A stretch of 64,000 bases of DNA. Source: an uncultured Bacteroides sp. (GTDB lineage: Bacteria; Bacteroidota; Bacteroidia; Chitinophagales; Chitinophagaceae). Location of the stretch: contig CABHOP010000020.1 in the NCBI GenBank assembly GCA_902168085.1, positions 20,002 through 84,001 of the forward strand. Reading direction: 5' to 3'. Under the pieces are notes generated by a model. That model ran no database searches, was not told where the DNA came from, and saw only the letters and a program-made list of their open reading frames with translations. Below are positions 30,670-41,879 of this stretch, piece by piece; position 1 is the stretch's first letter, and the number at the start of each line of letters is the position of its first letter. A program made the translations under genes and the position numbers.

Positions 30670-32268
30670 ATGCAACCGGTAATGTATATCAAAAGCAGGT
30701 GGATGCTATGGGTGATACTTGTGGTATTCATAGCACTAAAAATACCCCATCTGTTCTACCCGTTTTACTGGGATGAATGCTGGCCCTATGCCGTAGCCGT
30801 GAAGCAAATGTATTATAACGGGCCCAGCCTGTTGCCGGGGGCTATCAGTGGCGAAGTAGCCCGCGGGCATCCGCTGATGTTTCATTTTCTGGCTGCCTTA
30901 TGGATGAAAGTGTTTGGTACATCTAATGTCGCCATGCATAGCTTCCCGCTGTTTATCTCGGTACTGTTTGGTATAGCTATATACGAAGCAGGTGTACGCT
31001 TATTCCATACAAGGATTGCCATAACCGCTGTGCTACTGATCCTCTTTCAGCAAATGTTTTTTGTACAGGCGGCCTTCGTGTTGTTTGAGGTATTTATTGC
31101 GTTTCTCGCGTTCATAAGCATCTACTTCTACACAACGCGCAAATATGTATTGACGGCTATAGCATTGACCATGCTGTTTTATACCAAAGAAAGTGGCCTG
31201 GTACTGGGGCTGGTATTGGGTATAGATGCAGTAGTAGGGCTATTCAACAGGCACCGTGCTTTAAAGGAAAAGCTTTATAATATGCTGTCTTTAATCATAC
31301 CGGCACTGTGTATCGGTGTGTTCTTTCTGCTGCAAAAGAAGATAAATGGCTGGTATGTGCTCCCCTTATATACAGATGGCCTGGAGCGTAGTTGGGGCAG
31401 TTTTTATGATAAATTCAGAGGTGCCATAAAGGTCTGTTTCAGGGATGGATACAGGAGATACTTTTGGGGTATAATATGTGTAGTATCTATGATTGCTGCA
31501 TATGCACGTAAAAATCCACGGTACCTTATCGTATTAATTGCGGCACCTTTTACGTTTCTGCTATGCAGCGATGCATACCACTGGCTCATGCCTGCTTACG
31601 CCTTAGTGCCCTTATGGATTATCAGTGTATTGCTAGCTGCAGCAACGCTGCCACAGACCATAGTGTATGATAATAGCCCGCAAAGAAAATTCATCTTTTT
31701 GTGTGCTGCATTTTTAGTTGCATTCTGTGCCTTTACCGCATACAACCTCTTTTTCATTGACAGGTATTTGCTGATAGCATTGGTTCCGCTGCTATTTATA
31801 GCTGCCTTATATTATTCCACAACCTTAGAAGCCATTCATAAAAAAATATGGATACCGGGTGTGCTGGTTATGCTGCTGGTACAGGGATATGCTTATGTAA
31901 AGGATAATAATTTGTCTGATATTTCCCTGGGTGCCTTTGACGGCTTGTATGTGCAACAGGCCCCCGTTAAATACCTGGAAGAACATGGTTACTACGATAA
32001 AAATATTTCCATCCTGGAAAACCTGCAATGGCAACGGCTGGATGACAGCAATGCAGGTTTCAGAACCACTAAAGAGCCATTCAACTTTGTGTACTGGGGC
32101 ATAATGGAGCATACGGATATTGTATTGCTTGAAAACATAGAATCGAACCGCGCGGCGGATACCAGTGCCAGACTTAAGATGGATACTTCTTTTGTATTGG
32201 TACAGCGGGTGGAGAGCGGGAAAGCGTGGAGCGAAATATTTGTGCGGAAAGAGCTGCTAAAAAAATAG
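30670..32268 (+). CDS. GT39-like membrane glycosyltransferase
   Basis: FYWDECWPYAVAVKQMYYNG N-terminal acidic motif; many TM segments. Confidence 0.75.
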   Translation: MQPVMYIKSRWMLWVILVVFIALKIPHLFYPFYWDECWPYAVAVKQMYYNGPSLLPGAISGEVARGHPLMFHFLAALWMKVFGTSNVAMHSFPLFISVLFGIAIYEAGVRLFHTRIAITAVLLILFQQMFFVQAAFVLFEVFIAFLAFISIYFYTTRKYVLTAIALTMLFYTKESGLVLGLVLGIDAVVGLFNRHRALKEKLYNMLSLIIPALCIGVFFLLQKKINGWYVLPLYTDGLERSWGSFYDKFRGAIKVCFRDGYRRYFWGIICVVSMIAAYARKNPRYLIVLIAAPFTFLLCSDAYHWLMPAYALVPLWIISVLLAAATLPQTIVYDNSPQRKFIFLCAAFLVAFCAFTAYNLFFIDRYLLIALVPLLFIAALYYSTTLEAIHKKIWIPGVLVMLLVQGYAYVKDNNLSDISLGAFDGLYVQQAPVKYLEEHGYYDKNISILENLQWQRLDDSNAGFRTTKEPFNFVYWGIMEHTDIVLLENIESNRAADTSARLKMDTSFVLVQRVESGKAWSEIFVRKELLKK

Positions 32269-32292
32269 CCGGTACTTTAAGAAGTACCGGCT
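32267..32292. terminator. bidirectional hairpin terminator
   Basis: AGCCGGTACTT...AAGTACCGGCT between convergent genes. Confidence 0.75.
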
Positions 32293-32313
32293 ATCAATAA
32301 TATTTGGTGCAGA

Positions 32314-34110
32314 CTATTCATCCAGCTTCAATACCGCCAGGAAGGCTTCTTGAGGTATATCTACACTGCCTATCTGGCGCATACGTTTTTTACCTTCTTT
32401 CTGTTTTTCCAGCAGTTTACGTTTACGGCTGATGTCACCACCATAACACTTGGCAGTAACGTCTTTACGCATAGCCGATATGGTTTCTCGGGCTACTATC
32501 TTAGCACCCAGCGCAGCCTGTATGGCTATCATAAATTGCTGGCGTGGCAGCAGTTCTTTCAGTTTCGCACACAGCTTACGGCCAAAGTCCTGCGCACGAC
32601 TGCGGTGTATCAGGGCACTCAGGGCATCCACTTTATCACCATTCAGCAGTATATCCATTTTGGCAATATCACTTTCGCGATAGTCGAGCGGATGATAATC
32701 GAAAGATGCATAACCGCGCGTAGATGATTTCAGCTTATCGTAGAAGTCAAACACGATCTCGGCCAGCGGCAGTTCAAATATCAGCTCTACGCGTGTTGGT
32801 GTCAGGTAGTGTTGGTTTACCAGCAGGCCACGCTTACCCAGGCACAGGCTCATGATATTGCCTATATAGTCGGGTATCGTAATGATCTGCGCGCGTATAA
32901 ATGGTTCTTCAATACGGTCTATACGGCTCGGGTCGGGCATCTCGCTTGGGTTGTTTACGATGATGGCCACATCTTTTTCGCGGGTGGTATATGCTTTGAA
33001 GCTAACGTTGGGCACGGTAGTAATAACCGTCTGGTTGAACTCGCGTTCCAAACGTTCCTGGATGATTTCCATGTGCAGCATACCCAGGAAACCGCATCGG
33101 AAGCCGAAGCCAAGCGCCTGCGATGTTTCGGGCTCGAAGGTGAGCGAAGCATCGTTCAGTTGCAACTTTTCCATGCACTCGCGCAGCTCTTCAAAGTCAT
33201 CTGTTTCCACCGGGAAAATACCGGCAAATACCATCGGTTTCACTTCCTCAAAACCTTTTACTTCTTCCTGTGTAGGGTTGTTAAGCAGCGTGATGGTATC
33301 ACCTACTTTCACATCTTTTGCGGTTTTGATACCGGTGATGATATAGCCTACATCGCCTGCGGATACGCTTTGCTGCGGCGACAGCCCCAGTTTTAGCACA
33401 CCTACTTCATCGGCAAAGTATTCGCCGCCTGTATGGTAGAATTTTACTTTATCTCCTTTTCTCAGAGTGCCATTCACCACGCGGAAATACGCGATGATGC
33501 CACGGAATGAGTTGAACACGCTATCGAACACCAGTGCCTGCAGCGGAGCGTCAGGGTCGCCCTTTGGTGCCGGTATGCGCTCTATGATGGCGGCCATGAT
33601 CTCTTCGATACCTATGCCACTTTTACCACTGGCCAGAATAATGTCTTCGGGCTTGCAGCCTATCAGGTCCACTATCTGGTCGGTCACTTCCGGTATCATG
33701 GCGCCTTCCATGTCTATCTTGTTGATAACAGGAACGATCTCCAGGTCGTTATCCAGCGCCAGGTACAGGTTTGATATGGTTTGCGCCTGTATGCCCTGCG
33801 ATGCATCTACCAGCAGCAGTGCACCCTCGCAGGCTGCCAGCGCGCGCGATACTTCATATGAAAAGTCTACGTGGCCGGGGGTATCTATCAGGTTCAGTTT
33901 ATACTTCTGTCCTTTATAGGTAAAGTCCATCTGTATGGCATGGCTCTTGATGGTAATGCCTTTTTCACGTTCCAGGTCCATATCGTCCAATACCTGTGCC
34001 TGCATATCCCTTTCAGATATGGTTTTGGTAAACTCCAGCAGTCGGTCAGCCAATGTACTTTTACCGTGGTCAATGTGAGCTATGATACAGAAATTCCTAA
34101 TGTTTTGCAT
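32314..34110 (-). CDS. lepA: elongation factor 4
   Basis: [51 protein letters not shown]; start taken at MQNIRN. Confidence 0.96.
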   Translation of the reverse strand: MQNIRNFCIIAHIDHGKSTLADRLLEFTKTISERDMQAQVLDDMDLEREKGITIKSHAIQMDFTYKGQKYKLNLIDTPGHVDFSYEVSRALAACEGALLLVDASQGIQAQTISNLYLALDNDLEIVPVINKIDMEGAMIPEVTDQIVDLIGCKPEDIILASGKSGIGIEEIMAAIIERIPAPKGDPDAPLQALVFDSVFNSFRGIIAYFRVVNGTLRKGDKVKFYHTGGEYFADEVGVLKLGLSPQQSVSAGDVGYIITGIKTAKDVKVGDTITLLNNPTQEEVKGFEEVKPMVFAGIFPVETDDFEELRECMEKLQLNDASLTFEPETSQALGFGFRCGFLGMLHMEIIQERLEREFNQTVITTVPNVSFKAYTTREKDVAIIVNNPSEMPDPSRIDRIEEPFIRAQIITIPDYIGNIMSLCLGKRGLLVNQHYLTPTRVELIFELPLAEIVFDFYDKLKSSTRGYASFDYHPLDYRESDIAKMDILLNGDKVDALSALIHRSRAQDFGRKLCAKLKELLPRQQFMIAIQAALGAKIVARETISAMRKDVTAKCYGGDISRKRKLLEKQKEGKKRMRQIGSVDIPQEAFLAVLKLDE

Positions 34111-34277
34111 ACTTCCTCGAAACAAGGTGCAAAAGTACGTAAAGTATTTGCCATTTATAGATTTATCGGCAACATAAACGGTTGGTAAACCGGAAAAAAT
34201 GCCATGTTTTTGCCAGAATGTAAATTTGATGGTACGGTATTTTAATTCCTTCTGTCAGAACTAAATGATACATTACT

Positions 34278-34445
34278 ATGAAGAAGCTACAACCGTTTAT
34301 TATCCTACCGTTATTGTTACTACTTAGTAGCTGCGAATTGGTTGGCGATATTTTTGAAGCCGGCGTATGGGCCGGTGTGTTACTGGTAGTGGTGGTGGTA
34401 GGGCTGGTGATATTTGTTATCGGCAGGCTGTTTGGCAGAAAATAA
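34278..34445 (+). CDS. small lipoprotein with one TM, 55 aa (not in supplied ORF track)
   Basis: Direct translation MKKLQPFIILPLLLLLSSCELVGDIFEAGVWAGVLLVVVVVGLVIFVIGRLFGRK. Confidence 0.65.
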   Translation: MKKLQPFIILPLLLLLSSCELVGDIFEAGVWAGVLLVVVVVGLVIFVIGRLFGRK

Positions 34446-34487
34446 AAATTTATTCATCCTTTAAATAAAAATTTAAAACTATAAAAC

Positions 34488-34787
34488 ATGAGCACATCAC
34501 GATTTCTGGCAGGAGCCGTTGTAGGCGTTGTAATCGGGCTGCTGATAGCACCCGAATCGGGCGAAGAACTGCGTACTGACATAGCAGATACGGCAGGTAA
34601 ATGGCGCAATAGGCTGAATAAGCTGGTAGGTAAAGCGGATGCTACACTGGATGACCTGAAAGCTTACCTGGATAACAATATCGATGGCCTTACCGACGAT
34701 GTTAAAAGGAAAATATTAAGCATCCTCGATGATGCCGAGCAAATGGCATACAATGCAGAAAGGACGCTGAAGAATGGTGTGTTGTAG
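34488..34787 (+). CDS. YtxH domain-containing protein
   Basis: FLAGAVVGVVIGLLIAPESGEELRTDIAD. Confidence 0.85.
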   Translation: MSTSRFLAGAVVGVVIGLLIAPESGEELRTDIADTAGKWRNRLNKLVGKADATLDDLKAYLDNNIDGLTDDVKRKILSILDDAEQMAYNAERTLKNGVL

Positions 34788-34845
34788 GAATTTGCGTGTT
34801 ATGGTTATAAAGGGGCCGGCTATTGCCGGCCCCCATTATTTTGTG

Positions 34846-35322
34846 CTAATACTTCTGGAGTAATATGTTGGCGGTAGCTACCACACCTTCTTCCCGTCCT
34901 ATAAAGCTCAGGTGTTCGGTAGTAGTGGCTTTAATAGATACATCATCTATCGATATATGCAGCAGGTTGGCTATCGTGCTTTGCATTTGCGGCACGTACG
35001 GGCTTATTTTCGGAGCCTGCAGCAGCAGTGTGCTATCTATATTCACCAGCCAGAACCCTTTTTCGCGTACCAGGTTGTAGCAGCGGCGCAGCAATACCTT
35101 GCTGTCTATGCCTTTATACGCCGGGTCTGTATCCGGAAAGTGTTTGCCAATATCGCCCAGGCATAGCGCGCCCAGCATGGCATCGCAAATGGCATGCAGC
35201 AATACATCTGCATCTGAATGGCCAACGGCACCTTTGGAATGTGGAACTTTTACGCCACCCAACCACAGCTCGCGGCCTTCTGCCAATTGATGAAAATCAA
35301 TTCCTTGTCCTATTCTGTACAT
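34846..35322 (-). CDS. ispF: 2-C-methyl-D-erythritol 2,4-cyclodiphosphate synthase (start at MYRIGQGIDFHQ)
   Basis: GHSDADVLLHAICDAMLGALCLGDIGKHFPDTDPAYKG. Confidence 0.95.
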   Translation of the reverse strand: MYRIGQGIDFHQLAEGRELWLGGVKVPHSKGAVGHSDADVLLHAICDAMLGALCLGDIGKHFPDTDPAYKGIDSKVLLRRCYNLVREKGFWLVNIDSTLLLQAPKISPYVPQMQSTIANLLHISIDDVSIKATTTEHLSFIGREEGVVATANILLQKY

Positions 35323-35413
35323 ACTATCAAATATAACGAAGCAAAAAAGAAAAACTGCAAAGTGCAGGAAATACCTGTTACACTTTGCAGTTAAATATTT
35401 ATTAAATGGATGA

Positions 35414-37066
35414 CTACCAGATATCCAATCCGAACTTCCTGGCGTTTTCTTCTGCCAGTTCGTAGCCGGCATCTGTATGGCGCAGCACGCCCATGGCAGG
35501 GTCGTTGTACAGCACGCGGCGCAGGCGCTCATCGGCATCTTTCGTACCATCGGCCACTATCACCATACCTGCGTGCAGCGAATAGCCCATACCCACACCA
35601 CCACCGTGGTGGAAGGATACCCAGCTGGCACCGCCTGCGGTGTTTATCAGTGCATTCAGTATCGGCCAGTCGGCTACGGCATCGCTACCGTCTTTCATGG
35701 CTTCTGTTTCGCGGTTGGGCGATGCTACAGAACCACAATCCAGGTGATCGCGGCCTATGACGATAGGTGCTTTCACTTTACCGGTACGTACCAGTTCGTT
35801 GAACAGTAAGCCCGCTTTTTCGCGCTCGCCCATGCCCAGCCAGCAGATGCGTGCAGGCAGTCCCTGGAAGGCAATGCGGTCTTTAGCCATATGCAACCAG
35901 CGGTGCAGCCCTGTGTTATCAGGGAACAGCTCCATCAGTGCTTTATCGGTAGTGTATATATCTTCAGGGTCGCCGCTCAATGCTACCCAGCGGAATGGCC
36001 CTTTACCCTCACAGAACAGCGGGCGGATATAAGCAGGTACAAAACCGGGGAAGTCGAATGCGTTTTCTACACCACGCTTATCGTGGGCCTGCCCGCGCAG
36101 GTTGTTACCGTAGTCGAAGGTGATGGCACCACGTTTTTGCAGTTCCAGCATCTGGCGTACGTGTTTCGCCATCGTGTCCAGAGAGCGTTTGATATACTCA
36201 TCCGGATTAGCGGTACGCAGTGTATTCGCTTCTGCTACAGTCAGCCCTTCAGGGAAGTAACCCACCAGTTCATCGTGTGCAGATGTCTGGTCGGTAAGTG
36301 TATCAGGCGTTATGTTACGGTCCAGCAAGCGTTGGAGCAAATCGACAACATTGCAGCATACACCTATCGATACGGCTTCTTTATTCTCCTTAGCCTGCAA
36401 AGCCCAGTCGATAGCCTCATCTATATCATGCGTGTATTTGTCCAGGTAGCGTGTTTCTATACGCTTCTGCATGCGCCATTCTTCCATTTCAGCAGCAAGG
36501 CATACACCTTCATTCATGGTAATGGCCAGTGGCTGTGCGCCACCCATACCACCCAGGCCGGCAGTTACATTCAGCGTGCCTTTCAGCGTACCGTTGTAAT
36601 GCAGGTTGGCCAGCGACAGGTAGGTTTCGTAGGTACCTTGTACAATGCCTTGGGAGCCTATGTATATCCAACTACCCGCGGTCATCTGGCCATACATCAT
36701 CAGTCCTTTAGCTTCCAGCTCGCGGAAGTGTTCCCATGTAGCCCAACGGCCTACCAGGTTTGAATTGGCGATAATAACACGCGGCGCGTCTTTATGCGAG
36801 CGCAGCACGCCCACCGGTTTGCCCGACTGTACCAGGAGGGTTTCATCTTCATTCAGGCCTTTCAGCAGTTCCAGTATTTTATCAAAGCTTTCCCAGTTGC
36901 GGGCAGCCTTGCCTATGCCGCCATATACAACCAAGTCCTCCGGGCGTTCGGCCACTTCAGGGTCTAGGTTGTTTTGCAGCATGCGATACGCAGCCTCGGT
37001 TACCCAGTTCTTGCAGTTCAACTGGTTGCCTTTCGGTGCATGTATTACTCTTTTGGTTGTGTTCAT
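35414..37066 (-). CDS. hutU: urocanate hydratase
   Basis: [46 protein letters not shown]. Confidence 0.96.
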   Translation of the reverse strand: MNTTKRVIHAPKGNQLNCKNWVTEAAYRMLQNNLDPEVAERPEDLVVYGGIGKAARNWESFDKILELLKGLNEDETLLVQSGKPVGVLRSHKDAPRVIIANSNLVGRWATWEHFRELEAKGLMMYGQMTAGSWIYIGSQGIVQGTYETYLSLANLHYNGTLKGTLNVTAGLGGMGGAQPLAITMNEGVCLAAEMEEWRMQKRIETRYLDKYTHDIDEAIDWALQAKENKEAVSIGVCCNVVDLLQRLLDRNITPDTLTDQTSAHDELVGYFPEGLTVAEANTLRTANPDEYIKRSLDTMAKHVRQMLELQKRGAITFDYGNNLRGQAHDKRGVENAFDFPGFVPAYIRPLFCEGKGPFRWVALSGDPEDIYTTDKALMELFPDNTGLHRWLHMAKDRIAFQGLPARICWLGMGEREKAGLLFNELVRTGKVKAPIVIGRDHLDCGSVASPNRETEAMKDGSDAVADWPILNALINTAGGASWVSFHHGGGVGMGYSLHAGMVIVADGTKDADERLRRVLYNDPAMGVLRHTDAGYELAEENARKFGLDIW

Positions 37067-37141
37067 ACCCCAACCCCTAAAGGGGCTTTTTATTGTTAGA
37101 TAATTATGCGTTAGATAACCCCAAACCCCTAAAGGGGCTTT
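37067..37141. repeat. two ACCCCAA(A)CCCCTAAAGGGGCTTT palindromic repeats
   Basis: Copies at 37067-37089 and 37118-37141; the first abuts the hutU start codon. Confidence 0.9.
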
Positions 37142-37515
37142 CCCGTGTGGTTGATGTATTTGTTGATAGTTTCAATAACGAAGTCGAGATTTGTTTCTAT
37201 CTGCTCATTAGTGAAACGTAAAAATACAAGCCCCTCACTTTCCAGGTTTTCCTGCCTTAGAATATCATTGTTCTTTACATCATTTGTCAGGTGGACATTC
37301 CCATCTACTTCTATTATCAGCTTCAGTGAATGGCAATAAAAGTCTGCTACGTATGAACCGATAGGATGCTGCCTCCTGAACTTTATGCCAAACGGTTTTG
37401 TTCTCAGATATTCCCAAAGTGTTATTTCTGCTTTAGTCATATTTTTCCTCAAAGCAGATGCATTTGCAAACATCTGCTTTGAGGCACCAAGAAACATTTT
37501 TCGTTGGACAGACAT
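37129..37515 (-). CDS. DUF559 (Vsr-like) endonuclease-domain protein
   Basis: [50 protein letters not shown]; stop codon TAG lies inside a CCCCTTTAGGGG palindrome. Confidence 0.85.
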   Translation of the reverse strand: MSVQRKMFLGASKQMFANASALRKNMTKAEITLWEYLRTKPFGIKFRRQHPIGSYVADFYCHSLKLIIEVDGNVHLTNDVKNNDILRQENLESEGLVFLRFTNEQIETNLDFVIETINKYINHTGKPL

Positions 37516-37541
37516 AGGTTAATACAGCTACGTTACTTGTT

Positions 37542-37568
37542 CCCCCCTTTAGGGGGATAGGGGGCTTT
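37542..37568. repeat. CCCCCCTTTAGGGGGATAGGGGGCTTT palindromic repeat, third copy
   Basis: Abuts the purC stop codon. Confidence 0.85.
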
Positions 37569-38520
37569 ACAGTGTACCTATTGTAGCAGGCACCGGCGGC
37601 AGATGTTCCAGTTCTTTTTTCAGGCGCTCGTTCATTTCTGCTTCCGTTACATCTTCTTTCAGGAATTTTTTGCCTGTAACGTTTTCATACAGCTCTATGT
37701 AGCGGTCAGAAATACCTTTTATAACGTCATCCGTCATTTCAGGAACCTGCTGGCCTTCTTTGCCCTGGAAGCCATTTTCCATCAGCCATTCGCGAACGAA
37801 TTCTTTAGAAAGCTGCTTTTGTGGTTTGCCTTCTTTCTGTAGTTCTTCATAACCTTCCAGGTAGAAGTAGCGGGAAGAATCGGGCGTGTGTATCTCATCT
37901 ATCAGGTAGATGGTATCGCCTATGTGGCCGAACTCATACTTGGTATCTACCAGTATCAGGCCACGTTCTTTAGCTATTTGTGTACCACGCTCAAACAGGG
38001 CCAATGTATATTTTTCCAGTTGTTCGTATTCTTCTTTAGATACCAGCCCTTGTTTGATGATTTCTTCACGGCTGATGTCTTCATCATGGCCTTCGTGCGC
38101 CTTAGTAGTTGGCGTGATGATAGGCGTAGGGAATTTATCATTTTCCTTCAGGCCTTCCGGCAGGGGTACACCAGACAGTTCACGTTTGCCGCTTTTATAA
38201 GTGCGCCATGCATGGCCTGTCAGGTAGCCGCGTACTACCATTTCCACAGGATAAGTATCGCATTTATAACCGATGGTTACGTTTGGCAGTGGCACATTTA
38301 TCATCCAGTTAGGCACTATGTCCTTTGTAGCTTCCAGGTATTGTGCAGCTATCTGGTTCAGCACTTGTCCTTTGTAAGGAATGGGGCGGGGCAGTACCAC
38401 ATCGAAGGCAGAGATACGGTCGCTCACCAGCATCACCATATACTTGTCGTCAATAGTGTACACATCGCGTACTTTTCCTTTGTAGAAATTCGTTTGCTTA
38501 GGCAGTTGTAATGTTGACAT
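37567..38520 (-). CDS. purC: phosphoribosylaminoimidazole-succinocarboxamide synthase
   Basis: [42 protein letters not shown]. Confidence 0.95.
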   Translation of the reverse strand: MSTLQLPKQTNFYKGKVRDVYTIDDKYMVMLVSDRISAFDVVLPRPIPYKGQVLNQIAAQYLEATKDIVPNWMINVPLPNVTIGYKCDTYPVEMVVRGYLTGHAWRTYKSGKRELSGVPLPEGLKENDKFPTPIITPTTKAHEGHDEDISREEIIKQGLVSKEEYEQLEKYTLALFERGTQIAKERGLILVDTKYEFGHIGDTIYLIDEIHTPDSSRYFYLEGYEELQKEGKPQKQLSKEFVREWLMENGFQGKEGQQVPEMTDDVIKGISDRYIELYENVTGKKFLKEDVTEAEMNERLKKELEHLPPVPATIGTL

Positions 38521-38751
38521 ATGCTAATAAATGATTTTAAGGATAAAAAGTTCATTGCAATGGGCAGCAAAGATATATGAAGAACAGGATACCCTGAAAA
38601 AATAGGCATCCTATATTTGGTTGCTTTCTTTAATTTATACGGCAATTTTTCTCAGTTTTACAGGGCGATGGGTATGTCAACGTATGCGGTTAAGTTATAA
38701 TAGTATGGGCGGCTATAAGCCGCCCATACTAACCCTTTTATTTTTAGTCAG

Positions 38752-39825
38752 TTATAACCTTGACTTGACACTAGCAATAGCTGCCAGGCGATTTTCGGCA
38801 AGGCGTATAGCTGCAGCCTGGTTGTGTATATTTTCGGTTTCTGCCAGGTTGTATATTTCCAATGTACGGTCGTATATCTTTTCTACATTGCCCATTACAC
38901 GCTCGCGATTGTAGCCATCCAGCTCTGCACTTACGTTGATAAGGCCACCGGCGTTTATCAGGAAGTCGGGAGCGTACACAATACCTTTTTGTACCAGTGC
39001 CGGGCCGTGGATGTTCTCATCTGCCAACTGATTGTTAGCGGCACCTGCTATGATTGGCGCTTTCAGTTTGGCAATGCTTTCATCATTCACCGTAGCACCT
39101 AATGCGCATGGCGCGTAGATATCCATTTCCATATCGAATATCTTGCTGCCGTCTACTACTTCTACACTGCGGTATTTTTCTACGGTCTCTTTTACCTTGG
39201 CTTCGTTGATATCAGAGATATACACCTTAGCACCGGCTTCTACCAGGTGGCCTACCAGGTAGTGGCCCACGTGGCCTACGCCTTGCACCAGTACTTTTTT
39301 GCCGGACAGGCTATCGTTACCCCATACTTTTTTAGCAGAGGCTTTCATACCTACAAACACGCCATATGCTGTGAACGGAGAAGGATCGCCGCTACCGCCC
39401 ATATATTCAGGTACGCCGGTTACGTGTTCTGTTTCCAGTGATATGTATTCCATATCGCGGGCAGATGTGTTTACGTCTTCAGCAGTGATGTATTTACCAT
39501 TCAGGCTATCTACAAACTTGCCGTAGCGACGCCACAGGCCTTCAGATTTTACTTTGGCAGCATCGCCAATGATAACCGCTTTACCACCACCCAGGTTCAG
39601 GCCGCTGATGGCTGCTTTATACGTCATACCACGGCTGAGGCGCAGGGCATCTACAATAGCATCCTGGTGACTGTTGTAGTTCCACAGGCGCGTACCACCC
39701 AGGGCAGGGCCCAGCGTGGTGTTATGTATTGCTATGATAGCATTAAGTCCTGAATAGGGGTCGTGGCAAAATACCAGTTGCTCGTGGCCCATTTGCTGCA
39801 TTAGATCGAATACCGAAGACTGCAT
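38752..39825 (-). CDS. Glu/Leu/Phe/Val dehydrogenase (leucine dehydrogenase-like)
   Basis: LGPALGGTRLWNY...GLNLGGGKAVIIGD...VLVQGVGHVGHYLVGHLVEAGA. Confidence 0.9.
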   Translation of the reverse strand: MQSSVFDLMQQMGHEQLVFCHDPYSGLNAIIAIHNTTLGPALGGTRLWNYNSHQDAIVDALRLSRGMTYKAAISGLNLGGGKAVIIGDAAKVKSEGLWRRYGKFVDSLNGKYITAEDVNTSARDMEYISLETEHVTGVPEYMGGSGDPSPFTAYGVFVGMKASAKKVWGNDSLSGKKVLVQGVGHVGHYLVGHLVEAGAKVYISDINEAKVKETVEKYRSVEVVDGSKIFDMEMDIYAPCALGATVNDESIAKLKAPIIAGAANNQLADENIHGPALVQKGIVYAPDFLINAGGLINVSAELDGYNRERVMGNVEKIYDRTLEIYNLAETENIHNQAAAIRLAENRLAAIASVKSRL

Positions 39826-39909
39826 GGATTTAAAAAATTAAGCTGCAAACGTACAAAAAACGGCGAATAGTCCTATGTCGGTATTCGTTAATGCGTTGTA
39901 AATGAATGA

Positions 39910-40548
39910 CTACTTCCATTGTATCACTTCGCGGTCGGTAACTACGTAGATGTGTTTATGATCGTCCTCATACACTATATGGTTTCCGGTAAACTGCCCG
40001 AAGGCGGGAAGTATCATCCGGTGTGTATCGGCAGCAAAGCAATCGAGCTTTATATGATTGCGTCCTTTACCGGAGATACGGATGGCAGGGTGTACATGCC
40101 CATGCACACAGTAACCATCACAGTCTTCCACTACATCGTGCGCGATGTAGAACGGGCCGAGTTTTAACCCGGCGTGATGCTGCCGGAGGTTCCAGTCTTC
40201 ATATTGTTTGGAGGGTAGTATATCATGGTTGCCTATTACCAGGTCGATATGCAATTCCTGATGCGACTGCCGCCAGTGGAGGAAACCTTGTACTTCCTTA
40301 TTGTCTTTGCTATGAAACATATCGCCCGCTACTACCAGGCGCTGCACTTTGTATTTGCTGATGACAGATGCCAGCCGTATCTCATCATGTTGCTGTGCCT
40401 GTGCCGGTATGGCAATACCGTTCTTTCGGAAATGCCCGGCTTTGCCCCAGTGCAGGTCGGCCACGATGAGGGTGTGTTGTGCGGGCCAGTACAGTGCCCG
40501 TTCGGGTAGTAGTCCTATCTTCTCGCCTTCAAGTTCTATTTCCAGCAT
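39910..40548 (-). CDS. pdeM: ligase-associated DNA damage response endonuclease PdeM-like phosphoesterase
   Basis: LIVADLHWGKAGHFRKNGIAIP...VAGDMFHSK...VIGNHD...YCVHGHVHP. Confidence 0.9.
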   Translation of the reverse strand: MLEIELEGEKIGLLPERALYWPAQHTLIVADLHWGKAGHFRKNGIAIPAQAQQHDEIRLASVISKYKVQRLVVAGDMFHSKDNKEVQGFLHWRQSHQELHIDLVIGNHDILPSKQYEDWNLRQHHAGLKLGPFYIAHDVVEDCDGYCVHGHVHPAIRISGKGRNHIKLDCFAADTHRMILPAFGQFTGNHIVYEDDHKHIYVVTDREVIQWK

Positions 40549-40687
40549 CAGGGTGGCAAAATTAGGGTTTATTTTATGTGTTGATAGTTTTTGATAGTTT
40601 TCTTTGTGTTTTGTGTGTGTTGTTTTCTTGTTGGGTGGTTTTCAGTGGTTTGTGTTGTTCTGGTTTGTTTCTTCTTGTTACGTATTT

Positions 40688-40759
40688 GTTCTTTTTTTGC
40701 TTCTCCAAAAAAAGAACCAAAAAAAAGAGCCGACGAATTAATTACTGCGTAATTCGTCG
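40688..40759. repeat. tandem hairpins in a GT-rich intergenic region
   Basis: GTTCTTTTTTTG-cttctc-CAAAAAAAGAAC (40688-40717) then CGACGAATTA-attactgcg-TAATTCGTCG (40731-40759). Confidence 0.8.
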
Positions 40760-40911
40760 TGTGTCTCCGATGGGGCTTGGTTGCTACTGTTGTGCCAAGC
40801 GCTGTTCTTTTATTGGTTTTTCATAGTAGTGCGTTTTGGGCAAGAAGCTTTAGTGTTTAGTATTTCGAGTTTAGGTTTTAGTATTTATTATTGCAACAAA
40901 TTTACGCTTTT

Positions 40912-41706
40912 TTACTCTAATGTAAAACGGATGGGCAGGGTGTAATATACTTTTACTGCTTTGCCCATATGCTTGCCGGGTTTCCATTTGGGCATGCCGC
41001 TTATTACGCGTACGGCTTCTTCATCGCAACCGCCGCCAATGCCCCTGGACACTTTAGCATCGCTTACGCTGCCATCTTCATTCACTACAAATTTTACGAT
41101 AACCTTGCCTTCTATGTTCTGAGACCGGGCGGCATCGGGGTAGTGCAGGTGGCTACTAAGATAGGCTATGATATCACCGATAAACTGCGGCATTTCTTCG
41201 GCATACGCTATAGGTGCGGGTGGCTGCGCCGGGGTTACAATATGGCTGCTGCCTTCCGCAGGTTTGCGTACTACCGTTTCGCCACCCGGTGTGCCTGTAG
41301 TGGTGATAACCCCAGATTCTGCTTTGGTAAGGTCTTCTTTTGTGGCGGGTGGTGTTATCACTTTATCATCTTTCACTACTTTGGGTATGGCATTGGCTAC
41401 CGTACGTTTTACAGCCGGTGGTGCAGCAGGCAGTTTGGGCTTTTCTATTTCTACCTTTTTGTGCTCGTATATAATGTCCGTTATCTTATTGGGTGTTGTT
41501 TTTAATAGTGCCATTTGTTGTTGCGGCTTGCCACTGCTGATGAAAGCATAGGCAGATAAAGCGGCGCATAAGGCCAGTACGGTAAACAGTGCTGTTTTGA
41601 TACGCTTATCGTAATGGCGGCGCAATTCATAACCACCATATTGCTTGTTGCGATTATCGAAAAGAATATCGAGATAGTCGGCTTTAGATAATGTTGCTGC
41701 GTCCAT
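40912..41706 (-). CDS. TonB-like energy transducer
   Basis: One TM, Pro-rich region, DAARSQNIEGKVIVKFVVNEDGSVSDAKVSRGIGGGCDEEAVRVI. Confidence 0.88.
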   Translation of the reverse strand: MDAATLSKADYLDILFDNRNKQYGGYELRRHYDKRIKTALFTVLALCAALSAYAFISSGKPQQQMALLKTTPNKITDIIYEHKKVEIEKPKLPAAPPAVKRTVANAIPKVVKDDKVITPPATKEDLTKAESGVITTTGTPGGETVVRKPAEGSSHIVTPAQPPAPIAYAEEMPQFIGDIIAYLSSHLHYPDAARSQNIEGKVIVKFVVNEDGSVSDAKVSRGIGGGCDEEAVRVISGMPKWKPGKHMGKAVKVYYTLPIRFTLE

Positions 41707-41826
41707 AGTAAGTGATTTATACTAAAAACGCTGTAGTGGAATTATTCCATAGGGTGGGATTGTAATTTGTTTGTCACTAATGTCCTTCGTACGCAGGTTG
41801 TTCTTTTTGCTTGTTTAAATAAAAAA

Positions 41827-41852
41827 AACCGGGAGCTAAGTAGCTCCCGGTT
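41827..41852. terminator. hairpin terminator
   Basis: AACCGGGAGCTA..TAGCTCCCGGTT. Confidence 0.75.
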
Positions 41853-41879
41853 ATGTCTTGTGTTCTATTTATCTGTCTG

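Noticed and set aside
35891-36763. 290-aa plus-strand ORF over hutU
   Set aside because: Antisense shadow of a highly conserved enzyme gene.
40578-40826. 82-aa ORF MLIVFDSFLCVLCVLFSCWVV...
   Set aside because: Falls in a GT-rich structured intergenic region; Cys/Phe/Leu/Val composition follows from TGT/TTT runs and it reads through both hairpins.
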